From assembly GCA_039654915.1 (NCBI GenBank), contig CM077596.1, positions 3,038,001-3,102,000 of the forward strand: a DNA stretch of 64,000 nt. Reading direction: 5' to 3'. Positions 32,745 to 42,584 of the stretch are shown piece after piece. Both the position numbers and the translations under genes were made by a program. This DNA is from Aquilaria yunnanensis (lineage: Eukaryota; Streptophyta; Magnoliopsida; Malvales; Thymelaeaceae). The notes beneath the pieces are model-generated. The model saw only the letters and a program-made list of their open reading frames with translations, was not told where the DNA came from and searched no databases. How positions within the stretch are numbered: position 1 is the stretch's first letter; each line of letters starts with the position of its first letter.

Positions 32745-33611
32745 TGATGGCCCAAGGCCTCATCGTTGTGAGTCATGATGACTGTTGAGGAGACTTCTAG
32801 GAGGAAGAACGCCTGGGAGGTGGATCGCCCCAAGGAGAGTGCCTGAAAAGCTGGTAAACAGGGTTAGGAGGCCCCCGGAGTGTTTTTCCGGGGGGGGAGC
32901 CTCCGACGCCCAAGTCAGTGGTGGCCGGAAGAAGGAGAAAGTCACTAGCTCAAAGAGAAAGGCAGAAAAGTCTCGCCTGGTATTTTCTCAGAGTGTGGGA
33001 GCTGTATATCCGGCCTGCCAACCTCCTGTCAAGTATTTATTTCCTGTATATATAGGAATACCTAGCCCGTTCAGATCATGACTCGTGTGCGGTCGGATGC
33101 TCCTGAACGTCTGGGCGTAGGGGACAGATAGTTGGTAACTAGATGGCCTCGAGCCTTGTGCTGAGACGGGCCATGATATGATTCTGATGGCGTTTGCGCG
33201 TCAGGGCGACTTTTTACGTCTGTGGTGGGACGTGTCAGAGGCTTCCTTAAATGCTTCCTTAAATGCGCCTGCCGTACTCCCGAGGTCCCTGGGCGAGGTC
33301 GTCCTCTAGTTCGGACAGAGCCTCTTCGGGAAGCCTACCCTCAGTTCGGGGGTTCCCAGTTCCAGGGGGTTCCGCCTTCGGGGATATCATATTCGGGCAG
33401 CAATGTCTGGTGCCACTTTTCCGAAGGCGCGTTGTTCACAACCTTGGGGGGCGAATGGAGTCCTCAAGTTTTACTGGCGTGCCGAGGCTCAGAGCTCTCA
33501 GGCTATCTCCCGAGGTGCATGATTCCACCTATTCCCGGGAAGCGCCAGTTCTTCTGGCCGTTGTTGTGGCAGGGTATTCGGCCAGATTGAGGCGACAGCC
33601 TTTGGCTATCA
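32745..33611 (-). mobile_element. 3' LTR of element 2 (left, 867 bp)
   Basis: Plus strand TGATGGCCC to GGCTATCA. The nine differences from the right LTR are single substitutions, seven of them transitions. The polypurine tract lies immediately to its right. Confidence 0.96.
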
Positions 33612-33615
33612 CATG

Positions 33616-33624
33616 CCCCCCTCT
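33616..33624 (-). other. Polypurine tract, element 2
   Basis: The minus strand reads CCAGAGGGGGG then CATG and then the 3' LTR (TGATAGCC). This is the expected plus-strand primer for reverse transcription, four bases short of the LTR. Confidence 0.8.
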
Positions 33625-34451
33625 GGAAAGCCGAAGTGAAGACTTCGGTTTGCATCTCTTTCCGAGGTTGCCGTTGGGAGTCTTGTTGGGAAGGATAACC
33701 TGTTCCGAGGTCGCACCTTTTGCCCGAGGGTCTGGGCTGTTCGGCCTTGGCCTATTCTTTGGTGTCTCCGAGGCAAAGCCTGTACCGAAGATACACCTCT
33801 TGCCCAAAAGTCATGGGCTGTTCAGCCATAGCCTGTCTCTTGGTGTCCTCGAGGTGGCCTGCTTTTTATTTCTGCAGGTCTGATGGCCAAGCGTGTCAGA
33901 CTGAGCGGCGCGTCTCCATTTCTCAGGGATGTCAAACGACGTGTCCCAATCAGGAGGCGTGTCCCAGTTTTCCAGGCACGTTTGGGGAGGCACGTCCCCC
34001 ATTTCTGCGCAGCGGTTGACACGTGGCTTCTTGCCATTGGAGGAGAGGGGCGTCATTTACAGAGGGCGCGCCTTTTCGGGTGCAGCGGGCAGTTACGGCG
34101 ACGGTTCGCCTCCAATGGGTACTTATGATGTTCTTTCGGTTACTCACCTTTGGCCTATAAATAGCCCATTCCATCATAAGTCCCACTTACTGTTTTTCTG
34201 CTCTTTTTCTGCTCTGCCCTCTGTTCTTGCGTTTTATCTTGCTTTCTGTGGCGGAGCTTCTTTAATCAGAGCTTTTTCCTACCAATTTTCACGATGGCGT
34301 CCTCAGGCAAATCTTTTGGTGGGTTTTGATTTTCAGAGTACTCTGATTCCTCTATTTTTCTGAGTTTTTCTGGAAAACTGTTGTTTTTTCCAAACTCGTC
34401 TTCTGAGTTTTTTCTGGAAACTATTTTCTTTTCCATCTCAAACTCTTTTTC
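33625..34451 (+). promoter_or_regulatory. Upstream region of the antisense aORF, element 2
   Basis: This non-coding stretch between the polypurine tract and the aORF has TATAAATA at 34156-34163 in the context TTGGCCTATAAATA, which recurs in element 1 at 91-103. A leader of about 280 bases with TTTTTCTG-rich repeats follows. Several GCCTTGGCCTATTCTTT and TAGCCTGTCTCTTGGTGTC-like imperfect repeats occur at 33735-33860. The conserved TATA context supports a dedicated plus-strand promoter. Confidence 0.6.
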
Positions 34452-36800
34452 ATGTCTGCGATGCCTGTTCCCGAGAGCTGGAAACCTCTTCTGGCCCATC
34501 CTTGCTGTACCACCCCCGAAAAACTAGAGAGGTGGAAGAAAAAATTCTTTCTTCCGTCTTACGCTGTGACCAGACTGCCTCGTTCTAGCCATTTTGCTTT
34601 TTCAAACCGTGGCGACGAGGTTACCGTCTTCCGAGCCCAACTGAAGGCCGGACTTCGGTATCCTCCCCCGAAGGTGGTTTGCGAGTTCTGCCAATTCCAT
34701 GGCATTGCTGTGAACCAGCTTCCCCCGAACGCGTACTGCTATTTTAACGCCTACCTCTGCATGTGTGGCATGTTCGGGATAGAGCCCCACTTCATCATTT
34801 TCATGCAGTACTACAAGCTCTATGTGGTCCCGAAGGGTGGCTTCTATTTTCTGCTGCCTCGGGGATCCGGGAGCAAAAAATTCACCTTCACCTTCGACAC
34901 GAAGGATAGCTGGCGGGGGTGGCAGCCTAAGTTCTTTTTCCTGAAGGTGGAAAAGAACTGGTCTGGTGTCCCGACCAGATGGGCTCAGGGAGTGCTGAAC
35001 GCAGACGTCGTTGATCCGAGGATGCTGCTGACCCCACCGTTGGCTTCCGTGTTCGCGGATTTCGACGCCCGCATTCGGGCAGTCGCTGACTGGGCTCCCG
35101 AGGTCTCTCCTCGTGCTCTTTACCCCTTTCCTATCAACTGGAGGTTGATGACCGAAGAAGTCCTTCGGGAGCTGAAAGTGGTTAAGGAGCACGTGACCGA
35201 CCTCAATATGCCCGCTCCCGCCATCGCCGGGAAGGACTCCTGGCTAGTCAAGCTCCTTAAGGGGGAGACTTCTTTCGAAACTTTTGCCGAAAGTGAGTAA
35301 TCTTCCATCCCTTTATACTTTTTCCTCGGACTTACGCTGATATTTCTTCTCTTTTTCAGAGATGGGCGATGGGGCTGCCGCTTATTACAAGGCCCTCTTT
35401 TCTGGCCAAGTGGAGAAGGGGGAGCAGACAAAGAAGGCGGCTTCCCGAAGAAGGAAGACGACAGGGGCGGGACCCTCGACGAAGCGAGCTAGGAAGGCTC
35501 TCCAACCTTCTCAGCCAGAGCTTTTGGAAGAAGAAGCTGGCGAAGACGCTGGTCTTGTTGAAATTCCACCGGCCGAGGTCCCCGCTACTTCCGCCGAGGT
35601 GCCTCCTCTCGACCTCGAGGCCCCCAGAAACACTGTAGTGGTAGAAGTACCCACCGCCGAGGAGCGGTACCTGCAGAAGGGTAAGGGTCTTTCTTCCGAG
35701 GGGCCCGAGGATCCCGAGGACACTGTCTCCGAGGTTCCTCCAGGTATGCCTTTAGGCGAAGTTCAGCTCCTTTTCCTTTCGCGAATTTTTCTTCTGCTCC
35801 TAACTTCCTTCTCACTTTCAGGGGAGCCTCTTACTGCTGGCTGGAGGGCCATTCATGAGAGGAAACGGGCCCTGCGCGATGCCACAATCCCTGAGGGGAA
35901 GATCCCCTTAGAGCCCTTTTGGACAATCACGGAGGATATGAATTTGTTCTCCGACGATTGTCCGAAGATGACAAAAGAGATTTGGAAGGGGATCACCACT
36001 GACGCCTCCTTCCGGGCCATTGCGGCGGCTCACCCAGGGGATAATACCCTCGCCGCAAAAGTCACCGAGCATGCTGCTCAGGTATAGTCTTTACACTTTT
36101 TTCCTCAATTTTCTAAGTGTTTAGACTTGTACTAACCTGGACTTTTGCCTTGCCGTAGCTGCTGGAGTACGCTGGTTATCTCCGAGTTCGGGTGGCCAGA
36201 CAGGCTGCCTCCAAGGATGCGACTTCGCGGGAACTCAGTGAAGCGAAGGCTTCGCTTGCGAAGGTGATCGCCAGCAACCAGCAGCTGACAGCGGATTGTT
36301 CTCAGCAACTTGCTGCCGTTCGGGAGGAGTTCTCGAAGAAAAGAGAAGAACTTGAAAAGGACTCCTCCCAGAAGATTGCCGACCTCGGCGACCAAGTAAA
36401 GGGGCTGCTCGCCGCCAACGAAGATCTTGTCAAGGACAAGGCTGTTTCCGACAGTCTTGCGTCGAGGTTGACGGACGAGAACAATGCTCTTCAAGCCGAG
36501 GTCGAGGCTCTAAAGAAGGAGTCCGGAGAGACGCTGGGGATAAGCGAGCTCGAAGAGGAGGTTGCTGAGCTGAGGGACGAGGTCAATGTCCTTGGTGTTC
36601 AAAAACGTACTTCTGATGACATGGCCAAGGTCGCCTTTCAGGACGGCTTCTGCCTCGCTCGGCACCAGGTGCTGCAGAGGTTCCCAGATTTGGACCTCTC
36701 TTTTCTGGAGGGCCTAAATATTCCTGAGGGACCTCGGTGGCAGTGGTCCAAGGTCGAGCATCTGAAGCTTCCTGGTCTTCGTCCGCCCGGCTCTCCCTAG
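34452..36800 (+). CDS. Antisense aORF of element 2: four-exon putative gypsy-type transposon protein
   Basis: Exons: 34452-35292, 35360-35743, 35822-36081 and 36159-36800, all with GT-AG introns (phases 1, 1, 0), giving 708 codons with no stop. An alternative start at 34461 (MPVPESW) matches element 1. Exon 1 holds the plant 'putative gypsy type transposon' domain (FRAQLKAGLRYPPP, NQLPPNAYCYFNAYLC, LPRGSGSKKFTFTF, W(S/R)GWQPKFFF). Exon 2 is Pro/Glu-rich with basic RRRK and KRARK clusters (possible nuclear signals). Exon 3 has a conserved RKRALRDA and PFWTITEDMN block. Exon 4 is a long coiled coil ending in FQDGFCLARHQ, FPDLDLSFLEG and VEHLKLP. Intron 2 contains no in-frame stop, so it could also be retained. 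Biochemical role unknown; the family is widespread in Tat-type elements. Confidence 0.85.
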
Positions 36801-37478
36801 TTTGTTTTAGGGCTCCTCTTATTTTTCTCTTTTGTGCTCCTTCTTTGGGCACTTCTTTTGTAAGGCGATTTGCTCTAAATGAACAATCTTTTGGCTAAGT
36901 CCTTTCTTGCAAGTTTCTTCATTTCCACTATCCCGAACACGTTTGCTTCAAGAGACTTTCGGAAAACCTGCAACCAAAGAAACTTTTTACCTTCCTTTGT
37001 CCCGAGCGTGCTCGCTCAAGAGACTTTCTGGAAAGTTTGTAAAAATTTGGCTAAGTCTTTTGCAGGCTTTTTGTTTCCTTTTATCCCGAACATGTTCGCT
37101 CAAGGGCCTTCGGAAAACCTTCAGGCAAATTTTTCTGTCTTCCTATTGTCCCGAGCATATTTGCTCAAGGGACTTAGGAAAATTTTCACGAGATTGCTCA
37201 TTCCCTTTTTCCCGAGTACGTTCGCTCAAGGGTGTTCGGAAATTACCTCTGCTTTTGTTTTGGCGTGTACTTTTGCGAGATTCTTGCTTCCCATTTTTCC
37301 CGAGCATAGTGGCTCAACGGACTTCGGGAAGTCATATCTGCTTTTTTCGTGGCGAGCACCTTCGCAGAATTTTGTCCTGGACAATTTGGTATACTTAAAA
37401 ATTTTCTCAAGACCATTCTTCTCCGGACCATCCTGTACTTAGAATATTTTTTGTACAATATATTTCTTTCGCTCAACC
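36801..37478. repeat. Diverged tandem repeats between aORF and pol ends, element 2
   Basis: Six diverged units begin with TCCCGA(A/G)C-like starts near 36932, 37001, 37084, 37150, 37209 and 37298, each followed by TTCGCTCAAG(G/A)G and TTCGGAAA variants. Spacing varies from about 59 to 89 bases. They are homologous to the homogeneous 55-bp array of element 1. The tract separates the convergent aORF (stop 36798-36800) and pol (stop 37479-37481). Confidence 0.85.
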
Positions 37479-40400
37479 TTAGGCGTAGAATTTTTTCAGG
37501 GCGTCTGAATGCCAAGTGTTTTTCAATTCTACGCCTTCGGCGTCGCCAAGCTTGTACACGCCTTTTCGTACTTCGGCGAGAACCAGATAAGGTCCTTCCC
37601 AATTTGCGCGAAGTACTCCGTGAGATGGCCTTCGGGGTGCAAAGTCGGCCTTTCGGAGAACGAGGTCTCCTTTTTTGATTTCTTTTGGCCTGGCTTTTAA
37701 GTTGATAGCCGCGGCCACTCTTTGCTGGAAAGCTTTTCTTCTCAGCTCGGCTATTTCTCTGTGTTCGGCCACAAGGTCGAGCTTAGTTCTCAGACCGAGG
37801 TCGTTTCCGCCTTCATCAAATACTTGCACCTGTACTGAAGGCTGAACTATCTCTATTGGGATAATGGCCTCTGTTCCGAAGACGAGTGAGAAGGGAGTTT
37901 CCCCTGTGGCTCTTCGTGGCGTCGTTCGGTAGCTCCACAATACACTTTGGAGTTCTCCTGGCCATTTCCCCTTGGCTTCCCCAAGTCTCTTTTTCAGGCC
38001 ATCTTTTATGGTCCTGTTTGATACTTCCACCTGCCCATTGCTTTGGGGGTGAGCTACTGGGGCGAAGTGCATCTTTATTCCGAGGTCGCTGATGAATTCC
38101 TGGAATCCTTTGTCTATGAACTGGGATCCATTATCAGCTACTAGTACCCTCGGTATGCCAAATCTGCATACGATGTTTTTCCATACGAACTTCTGCACTT
38201 CTTTTGCCGAGATAGTTGCTAGTGGTTCTGCCTCTACCCACTTTGAGAAATAGTCCACTGCTACCACGCAAAATTTCACGCCTCCGGGCGCTGTGGGGAG
38301 TGGCCCAATGAGGTCTATACCCCAGACTGCGAAGGGCCAAGGATAGTCTGCCGACGTTACCATTTCCGAGGGTATCCTCTGGATTTTTGCATGTCTCTGG
38401 CAACTACCGCACTTCTGGACGAACTGCCTTGCGTCCTTTCTCAGGGTAGGCCAGAAGTATCCTTGGCGGAGTATCACTGCTGCAAGGGCATCAGTTCCAA
38501 TGTGCGAGCCGCACATGCCTTCGTGGACTTCTTCGAGGACCATCTCAGTATCCTCTTCGCCCACACATCTCTGCAGCGGATTTGCATATCCTTGCCGATA
38601 TAACTCTTCACCAATCAGGAAGAATCTTCCGACGCGTCTTCGCAGTCTTGCAGCATTGCCGGCGTCTTCGGGAAGCTCATTCTCTGCGAGGTATCTCTTT
38701 ATGGGGTCCTTCCACCCCATTCCCGAGGTCGTTACGCTTAGCACGGAGATGCTTGGATGGTCTAGCACCTCGGTGTATGTTTTGGACTTCGCTAAGCAAT
38801 CTGCCTCAGTGTTATTCCGTCGGGGTACATTTTCGATCCGCACGGCGTCAAACTCTTGGACGAGTTTTCTTACCAGCTCGTGGTATTTTGCCAAGATTGG
38901 GTCCTTCGCCCCATAATCTCCTGCCGTCTGCCGAACTACCAGCTGGGAATCGCTGTGAGCCCTTAAGTTTCTCACGCCAATCTTTCTGGCCAAGCGTAAT
39001 CCCGCTATGAGGGCTTCATACTCAGCCACATTATTGGTGACGTTGAAGCTGAACTTGATAGCCTTCATCACCTCTAGGCCTTCGGGTCCTCTGATAACTA
39101 TTCCAGCTCCCTGGTGTACGGACCCCGAGGCTCCGTCAACATGCAAGGTCCATTCTGGCTCACCTTCTTTCGGATCTGAGTGGTTCTCCTCAGTGGTGGG
39201 TATTTCGGCGATAAAATCTGCCAATGCTTGGGCTTTTATGGCCTTCCGAGGCTCATACGTGATGTCGTGTTCGCCAAGCTCTATGCACCACTTGGAGAGC
39301 CTTCCCGAATGATCAACTCTCTTCATAACATCCCGTAGTGGTAGACTACTTCGGACGATGATGGGGTGAGCCTGGAAATATGGTCGCAGTCTTCTTCCTG
39401 CAAGCACCAAGGCGTATATAGCTTTTTGAAGCAAAGGGTACCTGACTTCGGCGCCATGCAGGGACTTGCTGACGTAGTAGACCGGCCATTGTTTCGGCCC
39501 TTCTTCTTTTATCAGGACCGAGCTCACGGCCTTTTCTGTGACGGTGAGGTACAGTACGAGGGGTTCTCCCTCCCGAGGTTGTCGCAGAGTCGGCAGGCTG
39601 GCCAGGTAGACTTTGAGTTCTTCCCAGGCCTTTTGGCAATCTTCATCCCAGGGATGATTGTTTCTTCCGAGGTCGCCTTCCATCTTTGCTGCCTTTGTGA
39701 GGACTTTGAAGAAAGGTCTACACCTATCTCCGTACCTGGAAATAAACCTGCTCAGAGAGGTTATTCTTCCGGTTAGTCTCTGCACGTCTTTAACTGTGGC
39801 AGGAGTTCGGAACTCAAGCAGAGCCTTAATCTTCTCAGGATTGGCGTCGATGCCTCTTTCGGATACCATGTACCCAAGGAATTTTCCCGACGTCACCCCG
39901 AAGATACACTTCTCGGAGTTAAGGCGAATCCCGAAGGCTCTGAGCTTTTGGAAGGTTTCCTCCAAATCTGCAACGTGGTAGCCGGGCAGCTTGCTTTTTA
40001 CTATCATATCATCAACATATACTTCCATGTTTCTCCCCATTTGGTCTTTAAAGACCTTGTTCATCAGTCTCTGGTAGGTGGCTCCTGCATTTTTCAGCCC
40101 GAAGGGCATTCTGATATAGCAGTACGTTCCTCCCTCGGTGATGAAGGCAGTTTTCTCTTCATCTTCGGGGTCCATCCTTATCTGATGGTAGCCGCTGAAG
40201 GCATCTAGGAAGCTCAGGAGCCCGTATTCGGCCGTTGAATCTACCAGTTGATCTATTGGCGGGAGGGGAAATGAGTCTTTCGGGCAAGCATCGTTCAAGT
40301 TTCTGAAATCAATGCACATCCGGAGTTTGCTGCTACCTTCTTTTGTGGCAATGACCACGTTGCTTAACCATTCGGGGTATTTTACCTCCCTGATAACTTC

Positions 40401-40772
40401 AGCATCCAATAGGCGCTGGACTTCGGTTTTCACGAAGTTGCTTTTGTGGGCTGAGATGCTTCGTTTCTTTTGCCTGATAGGTTTTGCTTCCGGGCTTACT
40501 TTGAGGCTGTGCTGTATTATGCCAGGGTTCACTCCTGGCATGTCTTTCGGCGAGTAGGCAAACAGATCTTTATTTTTTAGCAGAAAGGATACAAGATTTT
40601 CCTTATCACCTTTGGCCAAGCTCTTCCCTATTCGGGTAGATTGTCCTGGGACAAGATCTACTGCTTCCGTTTCTGCTTCTGCGGGATCTCCTTTTTTGCC
40701 TTTCTCCTGCGCCTTTGCCTCCACCGTTTGTGTAGAGCTGTTTGCCGGAGCCTTTCGTGTTTTTACAAACAC
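37479..40772 (-). CDS. pol (RT, RNase H, integrase) of element 2
   Basis: The open stretch has 1097 codons and corresponds residue for residue, without net indels, to residues 419-1515 of element 1 pol. It contains RT with FLDAFSGYHQI and YVDD (about 252-255), the worn first RNase H, the second RNase H (HVDGASG, AEYEAL, HSDSQL, EADCLAK), and integrase with its HHCC finger and DDE motifs (GIDLIG, ADNGSQF, SNGQVEVSNRT). The first Met shown follows a nonsense codon at 40788-40790. The natural frame begins upstream in gag-protease, so this is not the native start. Catalytic residues of RT and integrase look intact. Confidence 0.92.
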   Translation of the reverse strand: MFVKTRKAPANSSTQTVEAKAQEKGKKGDPAEAETEAVDLVPGQSTRIGKSLAKGDKENLVSFLLKNKDLFAYSPKDMPGVNPGIIQHSLKVSPEAKPIRQKKRSISAHKSNFVKTEVQRLLDAEVIREVKYPEWLSNVVIATKEGSSKLRMCIDFRNLNDACPKDSFPLPPIDQLVDSTAEYGLLSFLDAFSGYHQIRMDPEDEEKTAFITEGGTYCYIRMPFGLKNAGATYQRLMNKVFKDQMGRNMEVYVDDMIVKSKLPGYHVADLEETFQKLRAFGIRLNSEKCIFGVTSGKFLGYMVSERGIDANPEKIKALLEFRTPATVKDVQRLTGRITSLSRFISRYGDRCRPFFKVLTKAAKMEGDLGRNNHPWDEDCQKAWEELKVYLASLPTLRQPREGEPLVLYLTVTEKAVSSVLIKEEGPKQWPVYYVSKSLHGAEVRYPLLQKAIYALVLAGRRLRPYFQAHPIIVRSSLPLRDVMKRVDHSGRLSKWCIELGEHDITYEPRKAIKAQALADFIAEIPTTEENHSDPKEGEPEWTLHVDGASGSVHQGAGIVIRGPEGLEVMKAIKFSFNVTNNVAEYEALIAGLRLARKIGVRNLRAHSDSQLVVRQTAGDYGAKDPILAKYHELVRKLVQEFDAVRIENVPRRNNTEADCLAKSKTYTEVLDHPSISVLSVTTSGMGWKDPIKRYLAENELPEDAGNAARLRRRVGRFFLIGEELYRQGYANPLQRCVGEEDTEMVLEEVHEGMCGSHIGTDALAAVILRQGYFWPTLRKDARQFVQKCGSCQRHAKIQRIPSEMVTSADYPWPFAVWGIDLIGPLPTAPGGVKFCVVAVDYFSKWVEAEPLATISAKEVQKFVWKNIVCRFGIPRVLVADNGSQFIDKGFQEFISDLGIKMHFAPVAHPQSNGQVEVSNRTIKDGLKKRLGEAKGKWPGELQSVLWSYRTTPRRATGETPFSLVFGTEAIIPIEIVQPSVQVQVFDEGGNDLGLRTKLDLVAEHREIAELRRKAFQQRVAAAINLKARPKEIKKGDLVLRKADFAPRRPSHGVLRANWEGPYLVLAEVRKGVYKLGDAEGVELKNTWHSDALKKFYA

Positions 40773-40787
40773 CTTTCTTACCTCGGC

Positions 40788-41744
40788 TTAGTCGATGAAG
40801 ACCTCTGCATCTCCATCCTTGGTGGCGAATGTGACAGTCAAGTACTTCACATCGGGGCGAATGTGCAGGTTCCCCTGAGTCTGCCTTCCAAGGATGGCGT
40901 TGTACGAAGACGGGACGTCCATGACGATGAATCTTGCCATTGTGGACGCGTACAACTCAGCTGCTCCGTCTACCGAAGTGCCTTTCATCATCAAAGGGAG
41001 GTCGATCCATCCGAGGACGGGTAGTTCGGATGGCCCAACGCCGAAGGTGGGCGTGGTGACAGGTTTCAGCTCGCTGCTGGAGATGCCCAAGCTCGGCAGT
41101 AAGTGCGAGAATAGGACGTCAGCATTTGAGCCATCATCAAACAACACTCTCTTGACGTCCCAGTTCCCTATTCTCGCCATTATCAGCAGCGGGTCGTCGT
41201 GGGGGAAGACGACAGTGGAGCCATCTTTGCGAGCCAATTTCTTTGATGGACTTTGATACTCCATAACCGCAATTTCTCTGGCCTTCCGCTTTCTTTCCGA
41301 GGATGGGAGCCCCGTGGTGATGGTTTGGATGACCCCTACTGGAGGTGGAAGGCGCCTTTTTGGACTTCTGTTTCTCCGCCTGTCGGAGTCATAGTCCTCG
41401 TTTTCGGCCCTCTCTTCCTCCTCTTTTCTGCCCTTTGGGGAGGGCATCCGCAGGTACTTGCGAAGTTGGCCCTGTTTGATCAACGACTCTATGTACTTCT
41501 TCAGCTGGAAGCAGTCTTCGGTGTCATGACCGTGGTCACGATGAAACTGGCAGAACTTCTTGGCATTCTTCTTATTATCGGCGGCCATGGCCTTTGGCCG
41601 CCGAATCTGCGTCCCTTGCCTTTCCAGCGCCATGAGAATGTTGGTCCGTGTCGTGCTCAAGGGTGTGAAACTTTGAGGTTTCTTTCCTCGCATTCCCACA
41701 GACGGCGCCAAATGATGGCCCAAGGCCTCATCGTTGTGAGTCAT
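40788..41744 (-). pseudogene. gag remnant and protease of element 2, large in-frame deletion and a stop
   Basis: The ORF has 318 codons. It opens MTHNDEALGHHLAPSVG (the ATG lies 32 bases inside the LTR and the frame reads through the PBS), then jumps directly to the RGKKPQSFTPLSTTR region before the CHHC knuckle (CQFHRDHGHDTEDC). The whole gag domain is missing: relative to element 1, 1263 bases (421 codons) are gone with the frame kept. The protease motif DDGSNADVLFSHLLPSLG is present. The frame stops at TAA 40788-40790, where element 1 has a Gln codon; pol continues in the same frame beyond it. Confidence 0.88.
41693..41710 (-). other. Primer binding site, element 2
   Basis: The 18 bases TGGCGCCGTCTGTGGGAA on the minus strand, two bases inside the 5' LTR, are identical to element 1. 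Confidence 0.87.
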
Positions 41745-42579
41745 GATGACTGTTGAGGAGACTTCTAGGAGGAAGAACGCCTGGGAGGTGGATCGCCCTA
41801 AGGAGAGTGCCTGAAAAGCTGGTAAACAGGCTTAGGAGGCCCCCGGAGTGTTTTTCCGGGGGGGGAGCCTCCGACGCCCAAGTCAGTGGTGGCCGGAAGA
41901 AGGAGAAAGTCACTAGCTCAAAGAGAAAGGCAGAAAAGTTTCGCCTGGTATTTTCTCAGAGTGTGGGAGCTGTATATCCGGCCTGCCAACCTCCTGTCAA
42001 GTATTTATTTCCTGTATATATAGGAATACCTAGCCCGTTCAGATCATGACACGTGTGCGGTCGGATGCTCCTGAACGTCTGGGCGTAGGGGACAGATAGT
42101 TGGTAACTAGATGGCCTCGAGCCTTGTGCTGAGACGGGCCATGATATGATTCTGATGGCGTCTGCGCGTCAGGGTGACTTTTTACGTCTGTGGTGGGACG
42201 TGTCAGAGGCTTCCTTAAATGCTTCCTTAAATGCGCCTGCCGTACTCCCGAGGTCCCTGGGCGAGGTCGTCCTCTAGTTCGGACAGAGCCTCTTCGGGAA
42301 GCCTACCCTCAGTTCGGGGGTTCCCAGTTCCAGGGGGTTCCGCCTTCGGGGATATCATATTCGGGCAGCAATGTCTGGTGCCACTTTTCCGAAGGCGCGT
42401 TGTTCACAACCTTGGGGGGCGAATGGAGTCCTCAAGTTTTACTGGCATGCCGAGGCTCGGAGCTCTCAGGCTATCTCCCGAGGTGCATGATTCCACCTAT
42501 TCCCGGGAAGCGCCAGTTCTTCTGGCCGTTGTTGTGGCAGGATATTCGGCCAGATTGAGGCGACAGCCTTTGGCTATCA
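41713..42579 (-). mobile_element. 5' LTR of element 2 (right, 867 bp)
   Basis: Plus strand TGATGGCCC to GGCTATCA, the same length as the left LTR. The minus-strand promoter TATA (TATATATA, plus positions 42015-42022) sits mid-LTR, near GGAAATAAATACTTGAC. Confidence 0.96.
42015..42022 (-). promoter_or_regulatory. LTR TATA box, element 2
   Basis: TATATATA in the context CCTATATATACAGG on the minus strand; the same motif is at 33047-33054 in the other LTR. Confidence 0.55.
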
Positions 42580-42584
42580 AGCAT
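42580..42584. other. Target site duplication, right (AGCAT)
   Basis: Repeats the five bases at 32740-32744. Confidence 0.93.

Larger units (their letters stand above)
32745..42579 (-). mobile_element. Ty3/gypsy LTR retrotransposon, Tat/Retand-type, element 2 (complete, 9835 bp)
   Basis: This complete element reads on the minus strand: 5' LTR 41713-42579, PBS 41693-41710, gag remnant and protease 40788-41744, pol 37479-40772, tandem repeat tract 36932-37330, antisense aORF 34452-36800, polypurine tract 33616-33624, and 3' LTR 32745-33611. The target duplication is AGCAT. The LTRs are both 867 bp with 9 substitutions and no indels (about 1.0%), so the insertion is young. Compared with element 1 it has lost about 1263 bp (421 codons) of gag in frame and has one nonsense codon between protease and RT, so it is probably non-autonomous. 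Its protein sequence is close to element 1, but the LTRs belong to a different subfamily. Confidence 0.96.

Noticed and set aside
32785..33883. Open frames in and next to the left LTR of element 2 (98-206 codons)
   Set aside because: They lie in LTR and leader sequence, some are repeated identically in the right LTR, and no domain is recognisable.
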